The position numbers were made by a program, and so were the translations under genes. Under the pieces are notes generated by a model, which was not told where the DNA came from, did no database searches, and worked only from the letters and a program-made list of their open reading frames with translations. Below are positions 1 to 5,275 of a stretch of 7,569 nucleotides of DNA, piece by piece. Source of the stretch: Methanomassiliicoccaceae archaeon UBA537 (GTDB lineage Archaea > Thermoplasmatota > Thermoplasmata > Methanomassiliicoccales > Methanomethylophilaceae); assembly GCA_002504495.1 (NCBI GenBank), contig DATC01000006.1:1-7569 (forward strand), in the 5' to 3' direction. Numbering within the stretch: position 1 is the first letter of the stretch; each line of letters starts with the position of its first letter.

Positions 1-155
1 GCGAGACGGACCTCGAGCGAATCACCTAGAGAATGCGCGGAATCGGTGCTCATCAGGATGGTCCGATACCCCAGTTGCGACAATCTGTACGCAGTGGCGG
101 CGGAAGTGGAGGTCTTGCCCACTCCTCCCTTGCCGGTGTATATTATGAGCCTCAT
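1..155 (-). CDS. ArsA/Get3-family ATPase, N-terminal part (cut by window edge)
   Basis: Translating the minus strand from the ATG at 155 gives 51 residues before the window ends. Residues 8-15 form a deviant Walker A motif (GKGGVGKT), and residues 37-44 (STDSAHSL) match the switch I region of the ArsA/Get3 (anion-pumping / tail-anchored protein targeting) ATPases. MinD and ParA relatives usually lack the DxAHS element. In this family ATP hydrolysis by a cytosolic dimer drives delivery of tail-anchored membrane proteins or acts with an arsenite exporter. The short fragment cannot separate these roles. The start is supported by a TATA box about 27 bases upstream, which predicts a leaderless mRNA. 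About 70 bases separate it from the tRNA gene on the same strand. Family confidence is high; exact function is unknown. Confidence 0.85.
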   Translation of the reverse strand, partial: MRLIIYTGKGGVGKTSTSAATAYRLSQLGYRTILMSTDSAHSLGDSLEVRL

Positions 156-178
156 GGAACTTCGATTCATGGGAATCA

Positions 179-186
179 TATATAAA
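179..186 (-). promoter_or_regulatory. TATA box of the ArsA/Get3 gene
   Basis: The minus strand reads TTTATATA here, a consensus archaeal box A. Its centre is about 27 bases from the ATG at 155. Transcription should therefore begin at or next to the start codon and give a leaderless message. No Shine-Dalgarno sequence is visible before the ATG, which agrees with this. Confidence 0.7.
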
Positions 187-223
187 CGATACAACAAAAG
201 CCACTGATTATCGGAAAAATGAA

Positions 224-332
224 TGGTGCCGGGAAAGGGGTTCGAACCCTTGACCTTCGGATTTCCCTGGAAGAGGTCTGTTAGACCAGAACCCTATGAG
301 TCCGACGCTCCACCAGGCTGAGCCACCCCGGC
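224..332 (-). tRNA. trnM: Elongator tRNA-Met (CAT), intron-containing, CCA encoded
   Basis: The cloverleaf can be drawn by hand on the minus strand. A 7-bp acceptor stem (GCCGGGG with TCCCGGC, one G-U pair) carries discriminator A and an encoded CCA at 226-224. The D stem is GCTC/GAGC, the anticodon stem TCGGA/TCCGA, and the T arm AAGGG-TTCGAAC-CCCTT. The anticodon CAT lies at 298-296. The anticodon loop is interrupted after position 37 by about 32 extra bases, so the mature tRNA is 77 nt including CCA. The G1-C72 acceptor pair and D arm look like elongator Met rather than initiator. CAT can also be an Ile2 tRNA with a modified C, which sequence alone does not fully exclude. Intron removal would need the archaeal splicing endonuclease. 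Confidence 0.9.
263..294 (-). other. tRNA-Met intron at position 37/38
   Basis: About 32 bases separate A37 (295) from A38 (262), the usual archaeal tRNA intron position. The boundary could shift by one base because of the A's at both joints. The intron contains a perfect 5-bp hairpin (287-283 with 279-275, 3-base loop). A bulge-helix-bulge fold around the two splice points can only be drawn imperfectly by hand (CTC of the anticodon loop with GGG near the intron 3' end), so it may be a relaxed form of the motif. Confidence 0.75.
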
Positions 333-516
333 CTTGAACTCCCCATTTACTTCTAGTAGATAAGCATATCCTATCGAACTGCGTGAACGACAGACGTCGA
401 GAACCTTAAACGGTATTCGAATGCCACCGGATCTCGACGAAATGGACGGACATGCGAATTCCTGTTCGGTCCACTCATGATACCCTGGCTCCGGAACAGG
501 ACCCCTGAATCGATGT
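333..516. other. Non-coding gap between tRNA-Met and the S3Ae terminator, with an inverted repeat
   Basis: I see no gene in this stretch. It holds an inverted repeat: CCTGTTC at 461-467 pairs with GAACAGG at 494-500. GG at 468-469 can also pair with CC at 491-492, leaving one bulged C and a 21-base loop. This could be a structured RNA in the 3' trailer of S3Ae, or chance. No convincing C/D or H/ACA guide RNA boxes were found. Confidence 0.4.
357..364 (-). promoter_or_regulatory. Weak TATA-like element upstream of tRNA-Met
   Basis: The minus strand reads CTTATCTA here, centred about 28 bases upstream of the tRNA 5' end at 332. The spacing is right for an archaeal promoter, but the match to box A is poor. 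The call rests mainly on position. Confidence 0.35.
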
Positions 517-557
517 TGATAAAAAGTAAGAGGTTTAACCGACCCGCGAAGGGTCGG
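517..557 (-). terminator. Terminator downstream of the S3Ae gene
   Basis: Just after the S3Ae stop codon the minus strand forms a hairpin with perfect 7-bp arms (557-551, CCGACCC, with 545-539, GGGTCGG) and a 5-base loop. This is followed by a T-rich run (CTTACTTTTTATC) at about 529-517. Archaeal termination depends mainly on the U-rich tract; the hairpin may stabilise the 3' end. Confidence 0.6.
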
Positions 558-565
558 ATGAAGAA

Positions 566-1327
566 TCACTCCTCGACCTTCTCGTCGACAGGTGCTTCCT
601 CTGCAGGAGCCTCTTCGGAAGCCTCCTCGACGGGGACCTCTTCGGTAGCGACCTGCTCCTGCTCGGGAACGACCATCTCGGACTCGGGGATGATGGACTC
701 GGGCTCGGAGTCTCCGACAGCCTTGACCTCGGACTTGCGGATCTCGATCCTCTTGATGGGGATGACGACACGGCACGCCCTGGCGAGATCCTTGGCGAGA
801 TCTCCGGAGACGATGGCCTTGACGACCTGGGAAAGAGTCTCCTCCTTGCCGATGTTGACGAGGGTCTCTCCGATGACGCGCCTCATGGCGTCCTCCTGAG
901 AGGACTGGATGCGCTTGTCGGCGATGGCCATGGTCTTGATCCTGTAGGAGAAGCCGTCCTTCGTGACGATATCGACGACGTGGTCGGTCTTGGTCTTCTT
1001 TCTGCGGGTCAGCCTCCTGACGTAGTCGCTGGTGAGGTCGTGACCGGTGAACTCGGTCTTGGCGTCGTGGCCGTCGACGGAGACGATCCTGAACTTCAGC
1101 TTGATGTGCATCTTGGAGAAGTCCCCGGTGAGGTCCTGAACGGTGACCTCCGCGGTACGTCCGATGACGTACTCGGGATCCGCAGAGGGAGTCTCTCCGA
1201 TCTCCGCCTCGTTGAACATGCGAGGGGCGTGGATCGTGTACCACTCCTTCGCCTTCCACTTGTCCTTGACCTTGCGGCCGCCGGCGTTCGCCTTGGCCTT
1301 CTTGGATGCAACGGATGCGCCTGCCAT
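566..1327 (-). CDS. rps3ae: Small ribosomal subunit protein S3Ae (eS1)
   Basis: A 253-residue protein of the archaeal/eukaryotic S3Ae (eS1) family, a 30S subunit component near the mRNA exit region. Residues about 15-30 are basic with the K-W-K-A-K-E-W-Y segment typical of the family start. The core continues to about residue 203 (KIKRIEIRK-type end) and includes the RRLTRRKKTKTD basic stretch at 104-115. Residues 207-253 form a low-complexity tail with 17 Glu and 2 Asp, lengthening the protein beyond the usual core of about 200 residues. The start at 1327 has a GGAG-type ribosome binding site 9 bases upstream and a TATA box further out. It appears to be a single-gene transcript with its own terminator, ending in TGA. 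Confidence 0.95.
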   Translation of the reverse strand: MAGASVASKKAKANAGGRKVKDKWKAKEWYTIHAPRMFNEAEIGETPSADPEYVIGRTAEVTVQDLTGDFSKMHIKLKFRIVSVDGHDAKTEFTGHDLTSDYVRRLTRRKKTKTDHVVDIVTKDGFSYRIKTMAIADKRIQSSQEDAMRRVIGETLVNIGKEETLSQVVKAIVSGDLAKDLARACRVVIPIKRIEIRKSEVKAVGDSEPESIIPESEMVVPEQEQVATEEVPVEEASEEAPAEEAPVDEKVEE

Positions 1328-1336
1328 ATCTTGCAG

Positions 1337-1342
1337 CTCCTT
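1337..1342 (-). promoter_or_regulatory. Ribosome binding site of rps3ae
   Basis: The minus strand reads AAGGAG here, 9 bases before the ATG at 1327. It fixes that start and shows this gene has a leader, unlike most single genes in the window. Confidence 0.65.
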
Positions 1343-1368
1343 GTTACTGGCATCTCCGATTCAGGGCA

Positions 1369-1377
1369 CATATAAAA
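1369..1377 (-). promoter_or_regulatory. TATA box of rps3ae
   Basis: The minus strand reads TTTTATATG, centred about 46 bases before the start codon. Transcription would begin near 1346, leaving a leader of about 19 bases that just includes the AAGGAG ribosome binding site. Confidence 0.65.
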
Positions 1378-1436
1378 GTCTATTCAAAGCGGAAATCATA
1401 TCGGAAGATATGAGCCAGACATCCTGACGTTATCTT

Positions 1437-1460
1437 AATAAGGATAGTATTATCCTTATT
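1437..1460. repeat. Perfect palindrome (10-bp arms, 4-base spacer) upstream of rps3ae
   Basis: AATAAGGATA at 1437-1446 is followed by GTAT and then its exact reverse complement TATCCTTATT at 1451-1460. A related imperfect half (TATCTTA, 1431-1437) abuts it. It lies about 60-90 bases upstream of the rps3ae TATA box and about 30 bases beyond the hdrB 3' T-tracts. Because it has no T-run after it on either strand and its arms are AT-rich, an operator for a dimeric regulator fits better than a terminator. The binding protein is unknown. Confidence 0.6.
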
Positions 1461-1493
1461 GGATTGATACCGCTTTTATTTGAATTTAACCTT

Positions 1494-1505
1494 AAAAAAC
1501 TAAAA
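1494..1505 (-). terminator. T-rich termination tract after hdrB
   Basis: On the minus strand, TTTTAG followed by six T's lies about 110-120 bases past the hdrB stop, after a long pyrimidine-rich trailer (about 1580-1510). U-tracts of this kind are the usual archaeal termination signal. The palindrome at 1437-1460 lies beyond it. Confidence 0.5.
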
Positions 1506-1588
1506 GTTCCGACAAAGAGGGATACAGGCCCGAACTGGAACGGACAGAGAAGCGAAGAGGAATGAGGAGAAGATGGAAGGGGTTTTAT

Positions 1589-1606
1589 GAGGGGGCGGAC
1601 CCCCTC
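1589..1606 (-). other. GC hairpin in the hdrB 3' trailer
   Basis: GAGGGGG and CCCCCTC form a perfect 7-bp stem with a 4-base loop, starting 7 bases past the hdrB TGA. On the minus strand it is followed by ATAAAACCCC, not a clean T-run. It looks like a 3'-end stabilising or pausing hairpin rather than a complete terminator. Confidence 0.5.
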
Positions 1607-1613
1607 TCGATCA

Positions 1614-2459
1614 TCAGAGGACGACCGGCGTAATGTGCGCAGAGAGTCCCAGATCGGCCTCGCTCATGCCCATCGCGAGTCCGAAGAGCTGGGAGAGGTG
1701 GAGGACGGGCATGCTGTAGCCGAGCTCCTTCTGGGTGCCGTCGAACTGCAGGTGGCAGAACGGGCAGACATCGATGATGTACTTGGCACCGGAAGCGGTC
1801 ATGTTCTCGAGATTGGTCTTGGTGAACTCCTTGGCGACATTGCCGAAGGCTGCCTTGAGTCCTCCGCCGGCACCGCAGCACAGCATCTTCTGCTGCCTGG
1901 GCATGCTCTTGCATCCGGTGGCCTCGACGAGGTCGTCCAGGATGTGGGGGTTCTCGGGATCGTCGATCTTCTTGATGGCGCTGGGCTTGAGGAAGTGGCA
2001 TCCGTAGAAGACGGCGCACTCGTAGCTCAGAGGGTTGGTGACCTTGGCCTTTATGGCCTCCACTCCGACATCCTTGTACAGGACCTCGGCGAAGTGGTGG
2101 ACCTCGGTGGTTCCCTTGTACTCCATGCCGATCTGCTTGAGGACCTCATTGACCTCGGCGAGAGCCTCGGGGTTGCCGTTGAGCTCGTGGGCCGCGTCGA
2201 AGAGAGTGCCGTAGCATCCGTTGCAGACGGTCATGATGGGGAGGCCCTTCTGCTCTGCGAGAGCCAGGTTTCTCGCGGCCGCGGCGAGCCAGGTCTTCTT
2301 GTTGAAGGCCCTGATGACTCCGGGCGCGGGGCAGCAACTGGCATCGTTGAGATCCTCGATCTCGATGTCGAGGGCCTTGCAGACCTCTCTGGTCGACTTC
2401 TCGATACCGGGGTATCTGAGGGGGGCGATGCAACCCAGGAAAAATGCGTACTTAGCCAT
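1614..2459 (-). CDS. hdrB: CoB-CoM heterodisulfide reductase subunit B
   Basis: A 281-residue HdrB carrying both cysteine-rich CCG motifs that hold the two noncubane [4Fe-4S] clusters where CoM-S-S-CoB is split. The first is C10, C42-C43, C79 and C82; the second is C154, C194-C195, C232 and C235. These fit the family pattern C-x(31-39)-CC-x(35-36)-C-x2-C exactly (31/35 and 39/36). It is the catalytic subunit of the cytosolic HdrABC complex, which with MvhADG couples heterodisulfide reduction by H2 to ferredoxin reduction. It is the second gene of an operon, starting 5 bases after hdrC. Its ribosome binding site overlaps the hdrC stop, so the two are probably translationally coupled. No hdrA is present in the window. 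Confidence 0.96.
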   Translation of the reverse strand: MAKYAFFLGCIAPLRYPGIEKSTREVCKALDIEIEDLNDASCCPAPGVIRAFNKKTWLAAAARNLALAEQKGLPIMTVCNGCYGTLFDAAHELNGNPEALAEVNEVLKQIGMEYKGTTEVHHFAEVLYKDVGVEAIKAKVTNPLSYECAVFYGCHFLKPSAIKKIDDPENPHILDDLVEATGCKSMPRQQKMLCCGAGGGLKAAFGNVAKEFTKTNLENMTASGAKYIIDVCPFCHLQFDGTQKELGYSMPVLHLSQLFGLAMGMSEADLGLSAHITPVVL

Positions 2460-2462
2460 CTT

Positions 2463-2473
2463 GATCACTCCTT
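2463..2473 (-). promoter_or_regulatory. Ribosome binding site of hdrB over the hdrC stop
   Basis: The minus strand reads AAGGAGTGATC, which contains the hdrC TGA stop (2467-2465). Apart from one missing G it matches the complement of the archaeal 16S rRNA 3' end. The GGAG core is 8 bases from the hdrB ATG at 2459. This fixes the hdrB start and suggests translational coupling. Confidence 0.75.
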
Positions 2474-2962
2474 GGTGATGGAATCGAATCCGGTGATCGA
2501 CAGGATCTTGTCGAGGTCCGCCTTGGCCTTCTCGTTTGCCAGGACGGTGGGGGGAACTCCGGGCAGTCCGAGGGATTCCCTCAGCTTGGTGATCTCGTCC
2601 TTGACAGGAACGGTGTGCCCGTACTTGGCGAGGTTCTTGGCGGTCGCCTTGTGGTTGGCGTACATGTGGCCGTCGGCGACGGCGAGGTTCCTGAGGGAGA
2701 TGACGATGTCGACGATGGGGACCTGCCTGGGGCATCTCTCGACGCAGGTGTAGCAGGTGCTGCACTCCCACAGCTCCTCGCTGGCGAGGATCTCCTCCCT
2801 GAGCCCGAGCTGGGCCATCCTCATGAGCTTCCTGGTCCTGTAGGATGTCCTCCTCCCGGAGGGGCATCCGGCGGTACACGTTCCGCACTGGAAGCAGAGG
2901 GCTACGTCTCCTGCTCCGGCAGCAACGATTTCGTTGTAGAAATCCGGGTTGGGTGCGACCAT
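2465..2962 (-). CDS. hdrC: CoB-CoM heterodisulfide reductase subunit C
   Basis: A 165-residue HdrC with two ferredoxin-type motifs C-x2-C-x2-C-x3-C-P (C23, C26, C29, C33 and C67, C70, C73, C77) that bind two cubane [4Fe-4S] clusters. It passes electrons from HdrA to HdrB in the cytosolic HdrABC complex. I place the start at the ATG at 2962. An in-frame ATG at 2989 would add nine residues, but it lies only 3 bases from the TATA box (2992-2999) and so upstream of the predicted transcription start near 2969. From 2962 the protein begins MVAPNPDFYNEIV, shortly before the first cluster motif as in other HdrC proteins. It is the first gene of the hdrC-hdrB operon and ends in TGA. Confidence 0.95.
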   Translation of the reverse strand: MVAPNPDFYNEIVAAGAGDVALCFQCGTCTAGCPSGRRTSYRTRKLMRMAQLGLREEILASEELWECSTCYTCVERCPRQVPIVDIVISLRNLAVADGHMYANHKATAKNLAKYGHTVPVKDEITKLRESLGLPGVPPTVLANEKAKADLDKILSITGFDSITKE

Positions 2963-2991
2963 AATATCCGGATTTCGGACTCCAATCATCG

Positions 2992-2999
2992 TATTTAAA
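2992..2999 (-). promoter_or_regulatory. TATA box of the hdrCB operon
   Basis: The minus strand reads TTTAAATA, close to consensus box A. With the usual spacing, transcription starts near 2969, about 7 bases before the ATG at 2962. A short palindrome CCATTATGG lies upstream at 3029-3037 and could be a regulator site, though at 9 bases it may be chance. Confidence 0.65.
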
Positions 3000-3049
3000 A
3001 GAAACAGGTTCCTGCCACATGGTGTTATCCATTATGGTAAACCTTAATC

Positions 3050-3850
3050 TCACAAACGTCTGGCCTTGAGCGCGGAAATGAGCCTGGAGACGTTCCTCGA
3101 CTCATCCCTGTAGAGCGCGGTTATCGCATGCTTGAGCATTCCGGAATCCACGGCGCTCTTGATCCTCAGGTTCCTCCTGGTCAGCAGATACTCGTCTATG
3201 AAGAAGCTCTTGTTCGAACCCAGAAGCTCGGATAGGGAGAACGTCTCCGAATCCACTGAATACTGGCGCCTCTCCGTGTCGAGATACATATAGGCGACCC
3301 TCTGCGCACCGTACTTGTACCTGATGAAGGACGGACCGTTGTCGACCATGACCATGCCCATGTATCCTATCTCGTCCATCTCGAACTCCTCCGCATCGAA
3401 GAGATACAACGGATCATCGATTATCGCCACATCTGCCCGGTCCTCGCGCAGCATGCGGATGTTGTACTCGTCGCAGGATACCACGACGTTCGCATCCCCC
3501 ATCTTCAGAGCGGACACCACGGACAGGACCACGTCCTCCATGACAGGACTGCAGCATATGGTGAACTGACGCCTCCTGTCGCAACGATACGACATCGATC
3601 TGGCCACCGACGCGATCTCACGGCCCTCATCGGTAAGCGTCGACCCCGCCGGCGTCGTGACGAGAACGGGGGACCCCGCCGCCTCCTCGATTCCGGACAG
3701 ATACTTGTGGATCACCGGGACTGATATGCCCAGCTTACGGGCGGAAGCTGTCTGGCTGCCGGTCTCCTCCACGGCGAGGAGAGCTTCCAGCTGACGTGAC
3801 GTGACGGTCTTCCCGTTCACGGTCAATGAGCATACGGCCCTGATCTGCAT
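3050..3850 (-). CDS. LysR/ModE-like transcriptional regulator with a binding-protein-like domain
   Basis: A 266-residue protein. Residues about 15-80 form a winged helix-turn-helix of the LysR/ModE type: SRQLEALLAVEETGS, then the A-A-R-K-L-G-I-S recognition region, then GSTLTDEGREIA at the wing. Residues about 95-266 resemble a short type 2 periplasmic-binding-protein fold as used by LysR effector domains, with an RADVAIIDDPL segment at 138-148. The ligand is unknown. It should act in the cytosol as a DNA-binding dimer. The reading frame is open further upstream to an ATG at 3940, but I chose the ATG at 3850 because a TATA box sits 26-27 bases before it, giving a leaderless mRNA, and homologous HTH proteins start here. 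It is divergent from the membrane kinase operon and ends 88 bases before the hdrC start. Either unit, or itself, could be its target. Confidence 0.8.
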   Translation of the reverse strand: MQIRAVCSLTVNGKTVTSRQLEALLAVEETGSQTASARKLGISVPVIHKYLSGIEEAAGSPVLVTTPAGSTLTDEGREIASVARSMSYRCDRRRQFTICCSPVMEDVVLSVVSALKMGDANVVVSCDEYNIRMLREDRADVAIIDDPLYLFDAEEFEMDEIGYMGMVMVDNGPSFIRYKYGAQRVAYMYLDTERRQYSVDSETFSLSELLGSNKSFFIDEYLLTRRNLRIKSAVDSGMLKHAITALYRDESRNVSRLISALKARRL

Positions 3851-3872
3851 CAGAACGGCGAATCGCGTCCTC

Positions 3873-3880
3873 GGATATAG
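3873..3880 (-). promoter_or_regulatory. TATA box of the LysR/ModE-like regulator
   Basis: The minus strand reads CTATATCC, centred 26-27 bases before the ATG at 3850. This predicts a leaderless message and supports that start over the more upstream ATG at 3940. Confidence 0.55.
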
Positions 3881-3915
3881 ATGACTGCCTGCCGTGCGAG
3901 GGGCGGGGTCATCCG

Positions 3916-3924
3916 CTATATATT
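3916..3924 (+). promoter_or_regulatory. TATA box of the membrane kinase operon
   Basis: The plus strand reads CTATATATT, centred 40 bases before the ATG at 3960. A start near 3946 leaves a leader of about 13 bases that contains the GGAGG ribosome binding site. It faces away from the regulator's TATA box about 40 bases to the left, so a regulator bound between them could control both promoters. Confidence 0.6.
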
Positions 3925-3947
3925 CGCTAGCCATCGGCATCCCTCAC

Positions 3948-3952
3948 GGAGG
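3948..3952 (+). promoter_or_regulatory. Ribosome binding site of the membrane kinase gene
   Basis: GGAGG lies 7 bases before the ATG at 3960. It selects that start over an in-frame ATG at 3894, which would lie upstream of the TATA box. Confidence 0.7.
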
Positions 3953-3959
3953 ATACAGG

Positions 3960-4661
3960 ATGGATATCCAGGACGTTACGGCGCTGTTGGCGGTCTATGC
4001 GATTATCGCGGCGTCTCTGGCGCTCTCTATACACGTCAAGAGAAAAGGCGGTCGTCTCGACAGTCGCAAGATCGTCCACGTCGGTGTCGGATTCTTTGTG
4101 TTCGTCTGGTGGGCTTTCAGCGAAGGATGGATCATGCTGGCATTCTTCGTGGTTCCCTTCGCGATCCTGCTTTTCATCGCCATGTTCGACGGCAACATGA
4201 TATCCTCCTCGGACCTCGGAGAGATCTCCAACGGGATGGGACACCGCACAGGGCTGCTGCTCTACGTCCTGAGCATAGGCATCCTGATCGTGTTCTTCTT
4301 CGACAATCACTGGACGGCCGCGACGATCGGAATCGTCGCCATGACCTTCGGAGATGCGGCCGGCAGCATAATCGGAAGACGCTTCGGAAGACATGCGGTC
4401 GTAGGGAACAAGACCGCGGAAGGATCGTTGGCTGTTCTCGTATCGACATCTCTGGCGGCAGGGGCGGTGATCGCGATCTACGGATGGCTCGCGTCCTGCG
4501 GACTATACGACGGCTGCACGGACCCTCTGATCCCTGCACCGCTCTGCTGCATTATCGCAGGGGCGGTTTCATCTGTCGTCGAGATGCTGTGCCCCGGTCA
4601 ACTCGACAATATAGCCAATCCTCTCGCCGTGGCCGCGTCCATGGCCCTTCTGGGACTTTGA
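3960..4661 (+). CDS. SEC59/VTE5-like CTP-dependent prenol (dolichol/phytol) kinase family membrane protein
   Basis: A 233-residue integral membrane protein with about seven hydrophobic segments (about 5-25, 41-53, 57-76, 98-115, 119-137, 155-177, 191-210). It carries the pattern of the SEC59 dolichol kinase / VTE5 phytol kinase family: RKIVHVGVG at 36-44, GD at 131-132 followed by G-R-R-F-G-R at 139-144, NKT at 150-152 with EGS at 154-156, then E208 and DN at 216-217 near the C-terminus. Members use CTP to phosphorylate a polyprenol or prenol at the membrane. In archaea this could feed dolichyl phosphate for protein glycosylation or salvage prenols for ether lipids. The substrate here is not known. 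It is the first gene of a plus-strand operon and is separated by 2 bases from the next kinase. It ends in TGA. Confidence 0.8.
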   Translation: MDIQDVTALLAVYAIIAASLALSIHVKRKGGRLDSRKIVHVGVGFFVFVWWAFSEGWIMLAFFVVPFAILLFIAMFDGNMISSSDLGEISNGMGHRTGLLLYVLSIGILIVFFFDNHWTAATIGIVAMTFGDAAGSIIGRRFGRHAVVGNKTAEGSLAVLVSTSLAAGAVIAIYGWLASCGLYDGCTDPLIPAPLCCIIAGAVSSVVEMLCPGQLDNIANPLAVAASMALLGL

Positions 4662-4663
4662 CC

Positions 4664-5275
4664 ATGGCGTGGATCGTCATCGACGGAACGGACGGCTCCG
4701 GCAAGACGACGGCATCCAGAGACCTGACGGAGATCCTATCGTCCCGCGGCAGGAGGGTGAAGCTCGTCGAGCATCCGAACAGGTCCACACGCCTGGGAAG
4801 GCTGGAAGCCTCTCTCCTCGAAAAGGAGAACCGCATGGCCACCGTCGCCGCGATCGTTCTCTATGTGACCGATGTTGTGCGCTCAGTCGCCGCGATGAAA
4901 CGCTGCAAAGGATACGACGACGTGGTATTCGTCCGGTACATCATGGCCGTCGCCTATCTTCCGGACGGGCCGGCGAATCTGGCGTACAGGATCTTCGATT
5001 CCGTGCTTCCGAAGCCAGACGTCAGGATACTCGTCGACGTCGACGAGGACACCGCGATGAAGCGCATCCTCGCCAGAGGAGGTGAGCTGGAGACGTTCGA
5101 GACGACCGAGAAGCTGCGCAGGACCAGGAGGCGTATGCTCTCCATGTCCGAAGGATGGATCGTCATCGACAACTCGGGAGCTCGTTCTGATACCGTCGCC
5201 GCCCTCCGCGACGTGGCTTCGTCCATCGAGCGACCCTGCGTTGCGTATTATACGAATGGAGGGATACGGATATCC
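4664..5275 (+). CDS. Thymidylate-kinase-like P-loop kinase, no own stop codon
   Basis: Starts 2 bases after the membrane kinase stop. Residues 8-16 (GTDGSGKTT) form a Walker A loop, and residues 138-146 (R-G-G-E-L-E-T-F-E) resemble the LID region before a final helix pair. The overall layout of about 190 residues fits dTMP kinase (dTMP + ATP to dTDP). It is atypical: the usual D-R-(Y/H) motif reads V-R-Y at 90-92, and the Y-Q dTMP-site pair is replaced by Y-L-P-D-G at 98-102. A nucleotide role is therefore uncertain, and phosphorylation of a prenyl phosphate made by the upstream enzyme is an alternative. The kinase fold should end near residue 189, but no stop follows and the frame continues into the M52 protease. 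Codon 190 is CGA (5231-5233), one transition from TGA. The end given is the base before the protease ATG. Confidence 0.75.
5245..5252 (+). promoter_or_regulatory. Possible internal TATA box before the M52 protease
   Basis: GTATTATA is centred about 27 bases before the ATG at 5276, the leaderless spacing seen at other starts in this window. It lies in the stretch between the end of the kinase fold and the protease. This argues that the region was, or acts as, an intergenic promoter rather than a designed protein linker. A weak GGAGGG also occurs at 5258-5263. Confidence 0.4.

Noticed and set aside
474..520. Possible C/D box guide RNA (ATGATAC, CTGA, ATGTTGA)
   Set aside because: The first C box has only a partial match, spacing between boxes is too long, and no final D box is found.
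294..1259. 321-codon minus-strand frame over the tRNA and S3Ae region
   Set aside because: The Arg- and His-rich translation in another frame of rps3ae is a shadow, and it would run through the tRNA gene.
1437..1460. The palindrome as a hairpin terminator for hdrCB
   Set aside because: No T-run follows on the minus strand, and T-tracts at 1494-1505 already offer a termination site closer to hdrB.
1587..2753. 388-codon plus-strand open frame opposite hdrB and hdrC
   Set aside because: It is also in phase with the hdrB codons on the other strand and is explained by codon bias. HdrB and HdrC have full cysteine motifs.
3851..3940. N-terminal extension of the regulator from an ATG at 3940
   Set aside because: It lies upstream of the TATA box at 3873-3880, adds residues unlike the family, and would overlap the divergent promoter.
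3894..3959. Upstream in-frame ATG at 3894 for the membrane kinase
   Set aside because: It precedes the TATA box at 3916-3924. The ATG at 3960 has GGAGG at ideal spacing and begins directly with a membrane segment.
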